NCBI GenBank assembly: GCA_002305435.1
Contig: DBQZ01000075.1
Location: 5,786-11,631 of the forward strand
DNA: 5,846 bases
Origin: Clostridiales bacterium UBA1381
GTDB lineage: Bacteria; Bacillota; Clostridia; UBA1381
Direction: 5' to 3'
Position numbers and translations under genes: made by a program. The notes beneath the pieces were generated by a model that saw nothing but the letters and a program-made list of their open reading frames with translations, ran no database searches and had not been told where the DNA came from. Shown piece after piece: positions 1 through 5,241 of the stretch. How positions within the stretch are numbered: position 1 is the stretch's first letter; every line of letters begins with the position of its first letter.

Positions 1-150
1 GAAGCTCGCAGCAGACGCAACGAGGTCAGGGACGGGGTTCGCCGTATAATAGAACGTTGGGATCGGGAAGAATCCGAAAAAAAGCTGAAGATAAAGAATG
101 ACGGTACAGATTCCGGGGAAACCGACAAGGAAAATGTGCAAGATATATAA
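1..150 (+). CDS. 3' end of an unidentified gene (charged C-terminal tail)
   Basis: Frame 1 is open from the window edge to a TAA at 148-150, giving the last 49 residues of a protein that starts outside the window. The tail is very hydrophilic. An Arg-rich segment that may be helical (RRIIERWDREESEKK) is followed by an acidic, Gly/Ser/Asp-rich end (ending KENVQDI). It shows no recognisable domain and looks like a disordered cytoplasmic or cell-wall-facing tail. It lies 85 nt upstream of minD on the same strand. Known clostridial gene orders place minC or the transpeptidase PBP2 (mrdA) here. The lack of a beta-helix-like repeat argues mildly against minC, so PBP2 is a guess from synteny and not something the sequence shows. 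That the frame is coding is likely, because it is uninterrupted and followed by an AT-rich spacer, but the identity is unknown. Confidence 0.55.
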   Translation, partial: EARSRRNEVRDGVRRIIERWDREESEKKLKIKNDGTDSGETDKENVQDI

Positions 151-222
151 AATCGGAAAAAAAGTTAAAAATTTTTTGTAAAAAATATAGACTAATTGGA
201 AATTTTATGATATAGTATAGGT

Positions 223-235
223 GGAGGAAAATCGT
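223..235 (+). promoter_or_regulatory. Shine-Dalgarno site that sets the minD start
   Basis: GGAGG at 223-227 lies 8 nt before ATG 236, which is ideal spacing. An in-frame GTG at 221 would start inside this site and has no SD of its own, so the five extra residues it would add are probably not translated. Confidence 0.8.
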
Positions 236-1027
236 ATGGGAGAGATCATTGCCGTAGCGTCGGGAAAAGGGGGCGTCGGAAAAACATCCGTGACGGCGAA
301 TGTGGGCGACGCACTTGCAGCCTTAGGGAAAAAAGTTCTTTTGGTAGACATGGATATGGGGCTGAGGAATCTTGATTTGGTGCTGGGGCTTGAATCAGAG
401 GTTGTATATGATGCTGTCGATATGCTTGAGGGACGGTGCAGATCGGCTGTGCTGCCGTCTGCGTATAAAAACGGCCCCGATTTTCTGCCTGCTTCCCAGG
501 TGCATGGGTATGACAGGATTTCGGAGGAAAAGGTAGAGAAGCTCTACAGTGATCTTTGCCAACAGTACGATTATATTTTGGTAGATTGTCCGGCGGGGAT
601 AGAAAAAGGATTTTGCATTGCAGCATCCGGTGCGGACAGCGCTGTAATAATAACCTCAGCCGATGCGGTGTCGCTGCGGGATGCAGAGAGGACTATAGGA
701 ATTTTGGAAGGACTTGGTGTTGGTGATGCAAGAGTTGTCATCAACAGGTTTAGGGCGGATTTTGCGGAACGTGGCATCCACATGAAAATCGACAGCTGCA
801 TAGATATACTTTCAGCGCCGCTTCTGGGAGTAGTGCCGGAGGATGATGCGGTGGCGGAAAGCGCTGCTGCCGGCAGCCCGGTTTGCAGGTATAGCCCGGA
901 TTCACAGGCGGCATCAGCGTACAGGAATATCGCCGCACGAATTTGCGGAGAAACAGTCCCCCTGATACAGCTTGAAAAAAACACTATGGGGTTGAAACAA
1001 CGGATAAAACGGCTGTTTGGCAGATGA
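236..1027 (+). CDS. minD: MinD, septum site-determining ATPase
   Basis: MinD is a membrane-associated ParA/SIMIBI-class ATPase that positions the division septum by recruiting the FtsZ inhibitor MinC to the inner membrane face. The 263-residue product carries the deviant Walker A motif KGGVGKT with the signature lysine (K11) and P-loop lysine (K16). It also has the MinD-specific switch segment DMDMGLRNLDL (residues 38-48), the Walker B/switch II stretch VDCPAGIE (116-123), and a C-terminal amphipathic helix with the pattern LKQRIKRLFG (253-262), the membrane-targeting sequence. Length matches the family (about 265-270). ATG 236 was chosen over GTG 221 because of the SD at 223-227. No minC or minE is visible in the window. 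Bacillus-type Clostridia may use DivIVA/MinJ instead of MinE, or minC may lie upstream. mgsA follows after 68 nt on the same strand, so the two are probably cotranscribed. Confidence 0.95.
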   Translation: MGEIIAVASGKGGVGKTSVTANVGDALAALGKKVLLVDMDMGLRNLDLVLGLESEVVYDAVDMLEGRCRSAVLPSAYKNGPDFLPASQVHGYDRISEEKVEKLYSDLCQQYDYILVDCPAGIEKGFCIAASGADSAVIITSADAVSLRDAERTIGILEGLGVGDARVVINRFRADFAERGIHMKIDSCIDILSAPLLGVVPEDDAVAESAAAGSPVCRYSPDSQAASAYRNIAARICGETVPLIQLEKNTMGLKQRIKRLFGR

Positions 1028-1078
1028 CGGGAACGGACAGCTTATATGATCAATGTGCGTCTGGGGAAATGGGACCAT

Positions 1079-1095
1079 AAGGAGGATTGAAAAAA
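1079..1095 (+). promoter_or_regulatory. Shine-Dalgarno site that sets the mgsA start at TTG 1096
   Basis: AAGGAGG spans 1079-1085. The first in-frame TTG (1087) is only 1 nt away, too close for initiation. The second TTG (1096) lies 10 nt downstream and yields an N-terminus (MNIALIAHDKKK) that matches the usual start of Bacillus/Clostridium methylglyoxal synthases. Confidence 0.7.
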
Positions 1096-1500
1096 TTGAA
1101 TATTGCATTGATAGCACACGACAAGAAAAAAGAGCTTATGATACAGTTTTGTATTGCTTATAAGGGCATCTTGGAAAAGCACGTCTTATTTGCAACCGGA
1201 ACGACAGGTAAGGTCATATCAGAAAATTGCGGGCTGAATGTATACCGTTTTCTTTCGGGGCCGCAGGGCGGAGATCAGCAAATAGGGGCGCGTATCGCTT
1301 ATAATGAGATAGATTTATTGCTGTTTTTCCGTGATCCGCTCAGCGCAGAAGGATATGAGCCGGATGTCTTCTCGCTTTTGCGGCTCTGCGATATGCACAA
1401 TATCCCGATAGCCACAAATCTTGCAACGGCAGAAGTGCTTGTACGAGGACTTGAAAGAGGAGACCTCGACTGGCGGGATATAGTAAATCCGAAACGATGA
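1096..1500 (+). CDS. mgsA: Methylglyoxal synthase, with tyrosine in place of the active-site histidine
   Basis: MgsA converts dihydroxyacetone phosphate to methylglyoxal and phosphate, a cytoplasmic bypass of lower glycolysis that relieves sugar-phosphate stress. The 134-residue product has the family's size and motif order: AHDKKK (residues 7-12), FATGTTG (32-38), SGPQGGDQQIGA (54-65) with the catalytic Asp at D60 (Asp71 in E. coli), FFRDPL (77-82), EPD (88-90, with D90 equivalent to Asp101) and IPIATNLATAE (103-113). One feature is odd. The family sequence PH[DE]PD, whose histidine is E. coli His98, here reads GYEPD, so Tyr87 replaces the histidine. The codon is TAT at 1354-1356. All other active-site positions I can align are kept. 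The start is taken as TTG 1096 from SD spacing and N-terminal similarity. TTG 1087 would add three residues. The gene is followed by a terminator. Confidence 0.93.
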   Translation: MNIALIAHDKKKELMIQFCIAYKGILEKHVLFATGTTGKVISENCGLNVYRFLSGPQGGDQQIGARIAYNEIDLLLFFRDPLSAEGYEPDVFSLLRLCDMHNIPIATNLATAEVLVRGLERGDLDWRDIVNPKR

Positions 1501-1510
1501 ACAAGAGCTT

Positions 1511-1554
1511 AAAATCAGAAGTTTCCGCATAAAAACGGGAACTTTTGATTTTTT
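1511..1554 (+). terminator. Rho-independent terminator after mgsA
   Basis: A 17-bp stem (1511-1527 paired with 1536-1552, 15 Watson-Crick pairs and two G-U pairs) encloses an 8-nt loop and runs into a T-rich tract (1549-1554). ACAAGA at 1501-1506, directly after the mgsA stop, can also pair with TCTTGT at 1554-1559, extending the base of the hairpin. It lies 11 nt past the stop codon and closes the minD-mgsA unit. The left arm begins with AAAA, so the reverse strand would also end in a short T run, but there is no minus-strand gene nearby for it to serve. Confidence 0.88.
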
Positions 1555-1623
1555 CTTGTGTTCTAAAAGGTTGTTTATACAATTTTTAGATGAACAGGCT
1601 CAATATTCGGGAAGGAGAAAATC

Positions 1624-2256
1624 ATGAGAGGTAAGTTTATTGTTTTTGAAGGTATAGACGGAAGCGGCAAAACAACGCAGGCGGAGAAAATTTGGCTGTA
1701 TATTTCCGGCTTTGCCCCCGCCAGCCTTACGGCAGAACCGACAGATGGAGAGATAGGCAGGCTTCTGCGGCGGTATTTGTCGGGCAAGCTTGCGGCGGAT
1801 AACAGGGTACTTGCGGCGTTGTTTGCTGCCGACAGACTTGACCATATAACGAACAGCACAAACGGCATTGAAAAGCTGCTTTCAGATGGGACGTGGGTTA
1901 TATCGGACAGATATTATCTGTCATCCTTTGCTTATCAAGGGGCGGAGGTTGGCCTTGAGTGGGTGGAGTCTTTAAACAGCGAGGCGAAGAAGCTCTTAAA
2001 GCCTGATTTGCAAGTATTTATAGATATAACTCCCGAACAAGCGATGGAAAGGATACGCCAAAACCGTGATACATTGGAGCTGTTTGAAAAGACGGAACGT
2101 CTTACAGCAATTAGGGCAGCGTTTTTGTCGGTTATAGAACGGCTGCCGGATGAGAATATTGTGGTTATAGACGGCTCCGGTACACCAGAGGAGATATATG
2201 AGAGAATAAAAGCGGAAATTAAGCACCGGTTTGGAGGAGAAATATGCGAGGGATAA
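1624..2256 (+). CDS. tmk: Thymidylate (dTMP) kinase
   Basis: Tmk phosphorylates dTMP to dTDP with ATP in the cytoplasm, an essential step of dTTP synthesis. The 210-residue product has the P-loop GIDGSGKT (residues 10-17), a nucleotide-binding EPTDGEIG segment (38-45) where many bacterial enzymes have EPGGT, and the DRY motif (95-97) within ISDRYYLSS, followed by SFAYQG (101-106), which contacts the dTMP base and phosphate. The arginine-rich LID region lies around residues 143-159 (RIRQNRD...EKTERL). The absence of an arginine in the P-loop together with arginines in the LID fits the type II bacterial arrangement. Length is typical (about 205-215). ATG 1624 is preceded by AAGGAG (1612-1617) with 6-nt spacing. 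The 3' end overlaps the following HAD gene by 13 nt, so the two are translationally linked. In many Firmicutes tmk neighbours DNA-polymerase clamp-loader genes, and that context is not seen here. No convincing promoter was found between the mgsA terminator and the start. Confidence 0.95.
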   Translation: MRGKFIVFEGIDGSGKTTQAEKIWLYISGFAPASLTAEPTDGEIGRLLRRYLSGKLAADNRVLAALFAADRLDHITNSTNGIEKLLSDGTWVISDRYYLSSFAYQGAEVGLEWVESLNSEAKKLLKPDLQVFIDITPEQAMERIRQNRDTLELFEKTERLTAIRAAFLSVIERLPDENIVVIDGSGTPEEIYERIKAEIKHRFGGEICEG

Positions 2257-3029
2257 TTTTTTTCGACTATGACGGGACTTTGGCGGATGAGCGGGAAAAG
2301 ATATTTTCACCCACTGATACGACAAAAAAGGCTGTGGCAGCTGTACAGGCTGCCGGATATGGCTGCGTGCTGGCTACCGGCAGGGCAAAATGCTACGTTC
2401 CGGATACGGGAATAAACTTTGACGGCTTTGTTACCTCCAACGGGGCGTATGCCGAATATGGAGGACGGGAAATATTTAACAGCCGGATAGAAAGAAATTT
2501 GCTGGATGAGATAATGAGGGAGCTTGATAAGCGGGGGATATTTTACGCACTTGAAAATCAGGACGTATGCTACACTTCACGAAAGGACAGCGACACTTTC
2601 GAGGAAACCGTGCGTTTGTTTAAACTTGACCGCACGAAATTTATTATGCTTCCGGAAGATGAGGAGCCTCGGGCTAATAAGCTGTTTGTATCCTTTAAAA
2701 ATGACGATCAATTTAACGAAATATCTGAGCTGTTTTGCGGAAGGCTTGAAATAAACAAGCACAGGACAGGCTCTTCGGCCGATGTTGATATTTTCGGTAT
2801 GTCAAAAGCAGAAGGGGCGTCGGCAATGGCAAAAGATCTGGGTCTAAAAAGAGAGCAGCTATATGCGTTTGGCGACGGTGTAAATGACAGGCAGCTTTTT
2901 CGTTTGGTAGGGCATGGGATTGCAATGAAATACCATTCACCCGCCCTTGACGAGGTCAGCGAATTTGTTACCGCCTCAGTCAAGGACGAGGGCATTGCTA
3001 TCGGATTAAAGCGGTTAGGGCTGATTTAA
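2244..3029 (+). CDS. Cof-type HAD-family phosphatase
   Basis: A cytoplasmic haloacid-dehalogenase-superfamily hydrolase of 261 residues, probably a phosphatase acting on sugar phosphates, nucleotides or a similar small molecule. The substrate cannot be told from sequence. HAD motif I is DYDGT (residues 8-12) with nucleophile D8 and acid/base D10. Motif II is ATGR (44-47), T45 binding phosphate. Motif III lysine is most likely K188 in GMSKAEG, where the family more often has a K-G pair. Motif IV is GDGVND (210-215) with D211 and D215 as Mg2+ ligands. The segment between residues about 80 and 180 is the C2-type cap that sets specificity. The end (HGIAMKYHSPAL...VTASVKDEGIA) is typical of the Cof group. 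ATG 2244 has GGAGG at 2233-2237, inside tmk. The gene overlaps tmk by 13 nt, and its last 15 nt overlap the convergent pdaA-like gene. Confidence 0.9.
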   Translation: MRGIIFFDYDGTLADEREKIFSPTDTTKKAVAAVQAAGYGCVLATGRAKCYVPDTGINFDGFVTSNGAYAEYGGREIFNSRIERNLLDEIMRELDKRGIFYALENQDVCYTSRKDSDTFEETVRLFKLDRTKFIMLPEDEEPRANKLFVSFKNDDQFNEISELFCGRLEINKHRTGSSADVDIFGMSKAEGASAMAKDLGLKREQLYAFGDGVNDRQLFRLVGHGIAMKYHSPALDEVSEFVTASVKDEGIAIGLKRLGLI

Positions 3030-3869
3030 CTGGTCAAGGCTGCGAAATTCGTAGCCTTCGCTTCGTGCATATTCGATAATATCCCGCAATGCACCGGCAT
3101 TGTCGGCACTGACCGCGTGCAAAAGAAGAATGGCTCCGTCATGAAGATACGGTGTGACTTCGGAAAAGGCATGGGCGGCTCCTTTTTGACGGGAAGGATC
3201 CCAGTCCTTGTATGCAAAACTCCAGAATATTGTTTTGTAGCCGAGATCCTGGGCGAGTGCAAGCGTTTGTTGGGAATATGTCCCCTCAGGGGGACGCATA
3301 TACTGCATATGTTCGCCTGTAAGCTCGAAAAATGAATCGTCAAGCTCGCACAGTTCATTAGCCGCTTCCTCAGGTGAAAGGTAGGCTAGATTTGGGTGAT
3401 GAACAGTATGGTTGCCTACGATATGTCCCTCAGCGACCATCCTTTTTACAAGTTCGGCCTCAGTTTTTATGTACGGTCCGGTAACAAAAAATGCTGCTGG
3501 GACGCTACATTCTTTCAGGATGTCAAGAATCTGAGCGGTATAGCCGTTTTCGTAGCCCTCGTCAAATGTCAGGTACAGGGCTTTGGGGCGGGTTTTATCC
3601 ATATAATAACTATCATAGTTTTCAAGCAGCGACTGTTCTCCGAGAGGGATTTCAGGTTCGCTGTTTTTTATTTTCCGAAGTCCCCAGCTGACGCTTTTAT
3701 CGCTAAGAGAAGAATAGAGCGAATAATCAATAGTATCAGCAGGTACAGCTGTCGGCTGAGGTGTGGCTGATACGGGCGTATTGGTCGGCAGCGGGGGTTC
3801 GGGTGATGGTTGTGATATTGGAGCACAGGCTGCTATAAGTATTGTTATTATGAGAATTGCGGCAAACAT
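3015..3869 (-). CDS. pdaA: PdaA-like muramic delta-lactam polysaccharide deacetylase, predicted lipoprotein
   Basis: A NodB-family (carbohydrate esterase 4) deacetylase. PdaA removes the acetyl group of N-acetylmuramic acid during formation of muramic delta-lactam in spore cortex peptidoglycan. The 284-residue product begins with a hydrophobic segment ending in a lipobox-like IAAC, with the putative lipidated cysteine at C15. A Pro/Ser/Thr-rich linker (16-45) follows, then the catalytic domain (about 95-282). PdaA hallmarks are SWGLRK (61-66), TFDEGYENGYT (101-111) in which E104 takes the place of the usual second Asp of TFDD (B. subtilis PdaA has Asn there), NHTVHHP (153-159) with metal-ligand candidates H154 and H158, RPPEG (192-196), KDWD (221-224) and LLHAVSADNA (249-258). 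ATG 3869 has AAGGAGG 8 nt upstream, and an upstream stop rules out a longer start. The signal peptide is odd in lacking any Lys or Arg. No sporulation sigma G promoter could be matched. A general NodB deacetylase role is certain. The PdaA subtype is strong by motif, and a role in sporulation is inferred. Confidence 0.9.
   Translation of the reverse strand: MFAAILIITILIAACAPISQPSPEPPLPTNTPVSATPQPTAVPADTIDYSLYSSLSDKSVSWGLRKIKNSEPEIPLGEQSLLENYDSYYMDKTRPKALYLTFDEGYENGYTAQILDILKECSVPAAFFVTGPYIKTEAELVKRMVAEGHIVGNHTVHHPNLAYLSPEEAANELCELDDSFFELTGEHMQYMRPPEGTYSQQTLALAQDLGYKTIFWSFAYKDWDPSRQKGAAHAFSEVTPYLHDGAILLLHAVSADNAGALRDIIEYARSEGYEFRSLDQLNQP
3036..3058 (+). other. Stem-loop just past the HAD gene, inside the convergent deacetylase
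   Basis: AAGGCTGCGA (3036-3045) pairs with TCGTAGCCTT (3049-3058): 9 Watson-Crick pairs plus one G-U around a 3-nt loop. It begins 6 nt after the HAD stop codon. The same segment encodes part of the minus-strand protein's C-terminus. In plus-strand RNA the imperfect pair is G-U. In minus-strand RNA it becomes a C-A mismatch, so the fold favours the tmk-HAD transcript. No T-tract follows, so it is not a standard intrinsic terminator. It could mark or protect the mRNA 3' end, or be coincidental. Confidence 0.4.
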
Positions 3870-4009
3870 ATCATGTTCCTCCTTGCATAAAAATGGAATT
3901 TAAAATGTTATTTTTTCGGCTGAAAAGCGGCTTTTTATGCTGTAGGCAATCTATATAAAAAAAACGGAAAAGGGGTTATAAAATTCTTTGGCAAAGTGAA
4001 AAATATATG

Positions 4010-4038
4010 TTGAATTTTGTCGTTTAATAGTATATAAT
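4010..4038 (+). promoter_or_regulatory. Sigma-A-type promoter for the deacetylase-methyltransferase unit
   Basis: TTGAAT (4010-4015, 4 of 6 to TTGACA) is separated by exactly 17 nt from a perfect TATAAT (4033-4038), within AT-rich DNA. Transcription would start near 4045, leaving a leader of about 200 nt before the ATG at 4248. A second TATAAT at 4132-4137 has no acceptable -35 at 16-18 nt, the best TTTACA being 22 nt away. Confidence 0.72.
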
Positions 4039-4078
4039 ATTAGTTAAACAGACTAATTTGTGCTTAAAAGAACGGAGA

Positions 4079-4171
4079 ATGTATACGTTTAAAAAGCCTT
4101 GGATTTACATATTTAGGTTTCCGAATAATTTTATAATGCGACATATTTATTGTAGAGCAGTCTGTGTTTAG
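4079..4171 (+). CDS. Possible 30-residue leader peptide ORF
   Basis: ATG 4079 opens a 30-codon frame ending in TAG at 4169-4171 (it begins MYTFKKPWIYIFRF and ends CRAVCV). It lies wholly within the inferred leader of the deacetylase gene, and its stop codon touches the first base of the terminator-like hairpin. Against it, the only SD-like element, GGAG at 4074-4077, sits just 1 nt before the ATG, poor spacing for initiation. It shows no run of one regulatory amino acid. It is rich in aromatic residues (Y, F, W) and Ile, but in AT-rich DNA that is expected by chance. The position is suggestive and translation is doubtful. Confidence 0.25.
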   Translation: MYTFKKPWIYIFRFPNNFIMRHIYCRAVCV

Positions 4172-4208
4172 CCGTGCTTTGTCAGACAAAGTTTGTCGGC
4201 GTTTTTTT
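4171..4208 (+). terminator. Terminator-like hairpin in the 5' leader (candidate attenuator)
   Basis: A lower stem GCCG (4171-4174) with CGGC (4197-4200) and an upper stem CTTTGTC (4177-4183) with GACAAAG (4185-4191) are followed, after one G, by seven T residues (4202-4208). In RNA the upper stem would close with a loop of three (CAG). The segment can refold. GACAA (4185-4189) can instead pair with TTGTC (4193-4197), and GTCTG (4160-4164) can pair with CAGAC (4183-4187), each excluding the upper stem. The hairpin sits 39 nt before the ATG of the deacetylase gene and has no complete annotated gene upstream on this strand. It is therefore either an attenuator or the end of a small RNA. Confidence 0.65.
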
Positions 4209-4231
4209 GTAAACGGAAACATTATTATACG

Positions 4232-4247
4232 AAGGAGTGCAAAAAAT
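4232..4247 (+). promoter_or_regulatory. Shine-Dalgarno site that sets the start of the second deacetylase
   Basis: AAGGAG (4232-4237) lies 10 nt before ATG 4248. An in-frame GTG at 4164 would add 28 residues but has no SD, and the extension would be encoded across the hairpin and T-tract. ATG 4248 is therefore preferred. Confidence 0.8.
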
Positions 4248-5237
4248 ATGGCAAATAGATATGAACAGAATAACCACCGTCAAAGACCATCACATCACAC
4301 CGATATGTCCCCGGCAGAAATGACACGCAGGCGTATGATAGCACGAAAAAGGAGGGAGCTTGAACGCAAGCGCCGTATACGCCGGGCTGTGATACTGTGT
4401 GTGATTTTGGGACTTGTAACATTGGCGATGATAATTTTCTTTATAAGCAATTCTTCAAACAATTCTCAGCAGGAAGGAAATAATGTGGTAACAGCATCTG
4501 TTGTGCCTGCGAGTGCGTCGCCTGTTCCATCTGCGGCAGCATCTCCTCAAACATCTGCGGGGGTGGAGTCTATACCTCCGGCTTCTGAGCAGAATGATTT
4601 ATTGAAAATTGCAACAGGCGTCACAGGCGACCGGAAAGTATGCTACCTCACGTTTGACGATGGTCCCACAACCTCTATAACGCCCCAGATACTCGACATT
4701 TTGCGCAGATATGATGTAAAGGCGACGTTTTTTCAACTTGGTTCCCTTATAAAGGCGAATGGGGATATGGCTCGCCGTGTATATGAAGAAGGTCATTTGA
4801 TAGCGAATCATTCCTATTCTCATCAATACAAAGAATTATATGCGTCAGAAGAGTCATTTATGAGTGAGATAGAACAAACCTATGAGCTTATAAAGCAGGT
4901 GACCGGCGATGACAACTATTTTAAACTCGTGCGCTTCCCGGGCGGCAGCTATAATGCAGGCTCATACGGAGAGGTTAAGCAGGAATATAAGAGCGCATTG
5001 GCGGATGAGGGGTATTACTTTGTAGATTGGAATGCGCTCAACGGTGATGCTGAGGGTGGTAAAAAAACAGCATCCCAGCTCTTAGAAGGCTTGAAATCGT
5101 CTGCGGGGACGAAAAATAATATAGTAGTTCTTATGCACGATGCCCCGGGTAAACAGACGACGGTAGACGCTTTGCCGTCCATAATAGAATGGTGTATGGA
5201 ACAAGGATATGAGTTTAGGCGGCTTGATGAGGTATAA
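4248..5237 (+). CDS. Membrane-anchored NodB-family polysaccharide deacetylase (PgdA-like)
   Basis: A carbohydrate esterase 4 enzyme, probably a peptidoglycan N-acetylglucosamine deacetylase acting outside the membrane, a modification known to confer lysozyme resistance. The 329-residue product has a very basic cytoplasmic N-terminus (about 26-46, RRRMIARKRRELERKRRIRR), one membrane segment (about 47-67) and an Ala/Ser/Pro-rich linker (about 78-115). The catalytic domain (about 128-329) follows. All five NodB motifs are seen: TFDDGP (135-140) with catalytic-base and metal-binding aspartates, HSYSH (188-192) with both metal-ligand histidines, RFPGGS (229-234), DWN (260-262) and LMHD (295-298). 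It is therefore likely to be active. Unlike the divergent pdaA-like protein it keeps the canonical TFDD and is anchored by a type II signal anchor and not by lipid. Substrate (GlcNAc of peptidoglycan or another polymer) is inferred. A promoter at 4010 and an attenuator-like hairpin precede it. The methyltransferase gene follows after 4 nt. Confidence 0.93.
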   Translation: MANRYEQNNHRQRPSHHTDMSPAEMTRRRMIARKRRELERKRRIRRAVILCVILGLVTLAMIIFFISNSSNNSQQEGNNVVTASVVPASASPVPSAAASPQTSAGVESIPPASEQNDLLKIATGVTGDRKVCYLTFDDGPTTSITPQILDILRRYDVKATFFQLGSLIKANGDMARRVYEEGHLIANHSYSHQYKELYASEESFMSEIEQTYELIKQVTGDDNYFKLVRFPGGSYNAGSYGEVKQEYKSALADEGYYFVDWNALNGDAEGGKKTASQLLEGLKSSAGTKNNIVVLMHDAPGKQTTVDALPSIIEWCMEQGYEFRRLDEV

Positions 5238-5241
5238 AATC

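Larger units (their letters stand above)
4045..4208 (+). ncRNA. Possible leader RNA or small RNA ending at an attenuator-like hairpin
   Basis: If transcription starts near 4045 and stops at the T-tract ending at 4208, the product is an RNA of roughly 160 nt. If transcription reads through, the same segment is the 5' leader of the downstream deacetylase. It does not resemble a riboswitch class I recognise. Both ends are inferred from the promoter and hairpin, and the start coordinate is approximate. Confidence 0.35.
3870..4247. other. Divergent intergenic region between two deacetylase genes
   Basis: 378 bp without an annotated protein-coding gene. The left part (3870-3990) serves the minus-strand pdaA-like gene and holds its SD (3878-3884) and AT-rich DNA. 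I found no promoter there that fits sigma A or sigma G well. CTTTG-G-CAAAG (3986-3996) is a short inverted repeat 14 nt before the plus-strand -35 box, too small to call an operator. The right part (4010-4247) holds the plus-strand promoter, a roughly 200-nt leader with a possible short ORF, and a terminator-like hairpin, each listed separately. Confidence 0.8.

Noticed and set aside
171..186. Inverted repeat ATTTTTT-GT-AAAAAAT upstream of minD
   Set aside because: It is made only of A and T around a 2-nt centre. There is no GC stem, so it is unlikely to be a terminator or a defined operator.
188..216. Possible minD promoter TAGACT-N17-TATAGT
   Set aside because: The implied start (about 223) would fall on the SD itself, leaving almost no leader. 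The spacer is so AT-rich that such matches are expected by chance.
246..626. Minus-strand open frame within minD, and similar antisense frames across the window
   Set aside because: These frames are shadows of convincing plus-strand genes. They lack SD sites and have low-complexity Pro/Ser/Arg- or Lys-rich translations.
1046..1090. 14-codon ORF between minD and mgsA that ends over the mgsA SD
   Set aside because: It has no SD of its own and is too short to separate from chance, although translational coupling cannot be excluded.
3396..3770. 124-codon plus-strand frame inside the pdaA-like gene
   Set aside because: It is antisense to a gene with clear catalytic motifs, has no SD, and its translation has no recognisable domain.
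3870..3960. Sigma G-type promoter for the pdaA-like gene (CATAAAA as -10 on the minus strand)
   Set aside because: The -10 resembles the consensus, but the position 17-18 nt upstream is a T run with no match to a sigma G -35.
4164..4247. 28-residue N-terminal extension of the deacetylase from GTG 4164
   Set aside because: There is no SD before the GTG, and the extension would be encoded by the hairpin and T-tract. ATG 4248 has a good SD.
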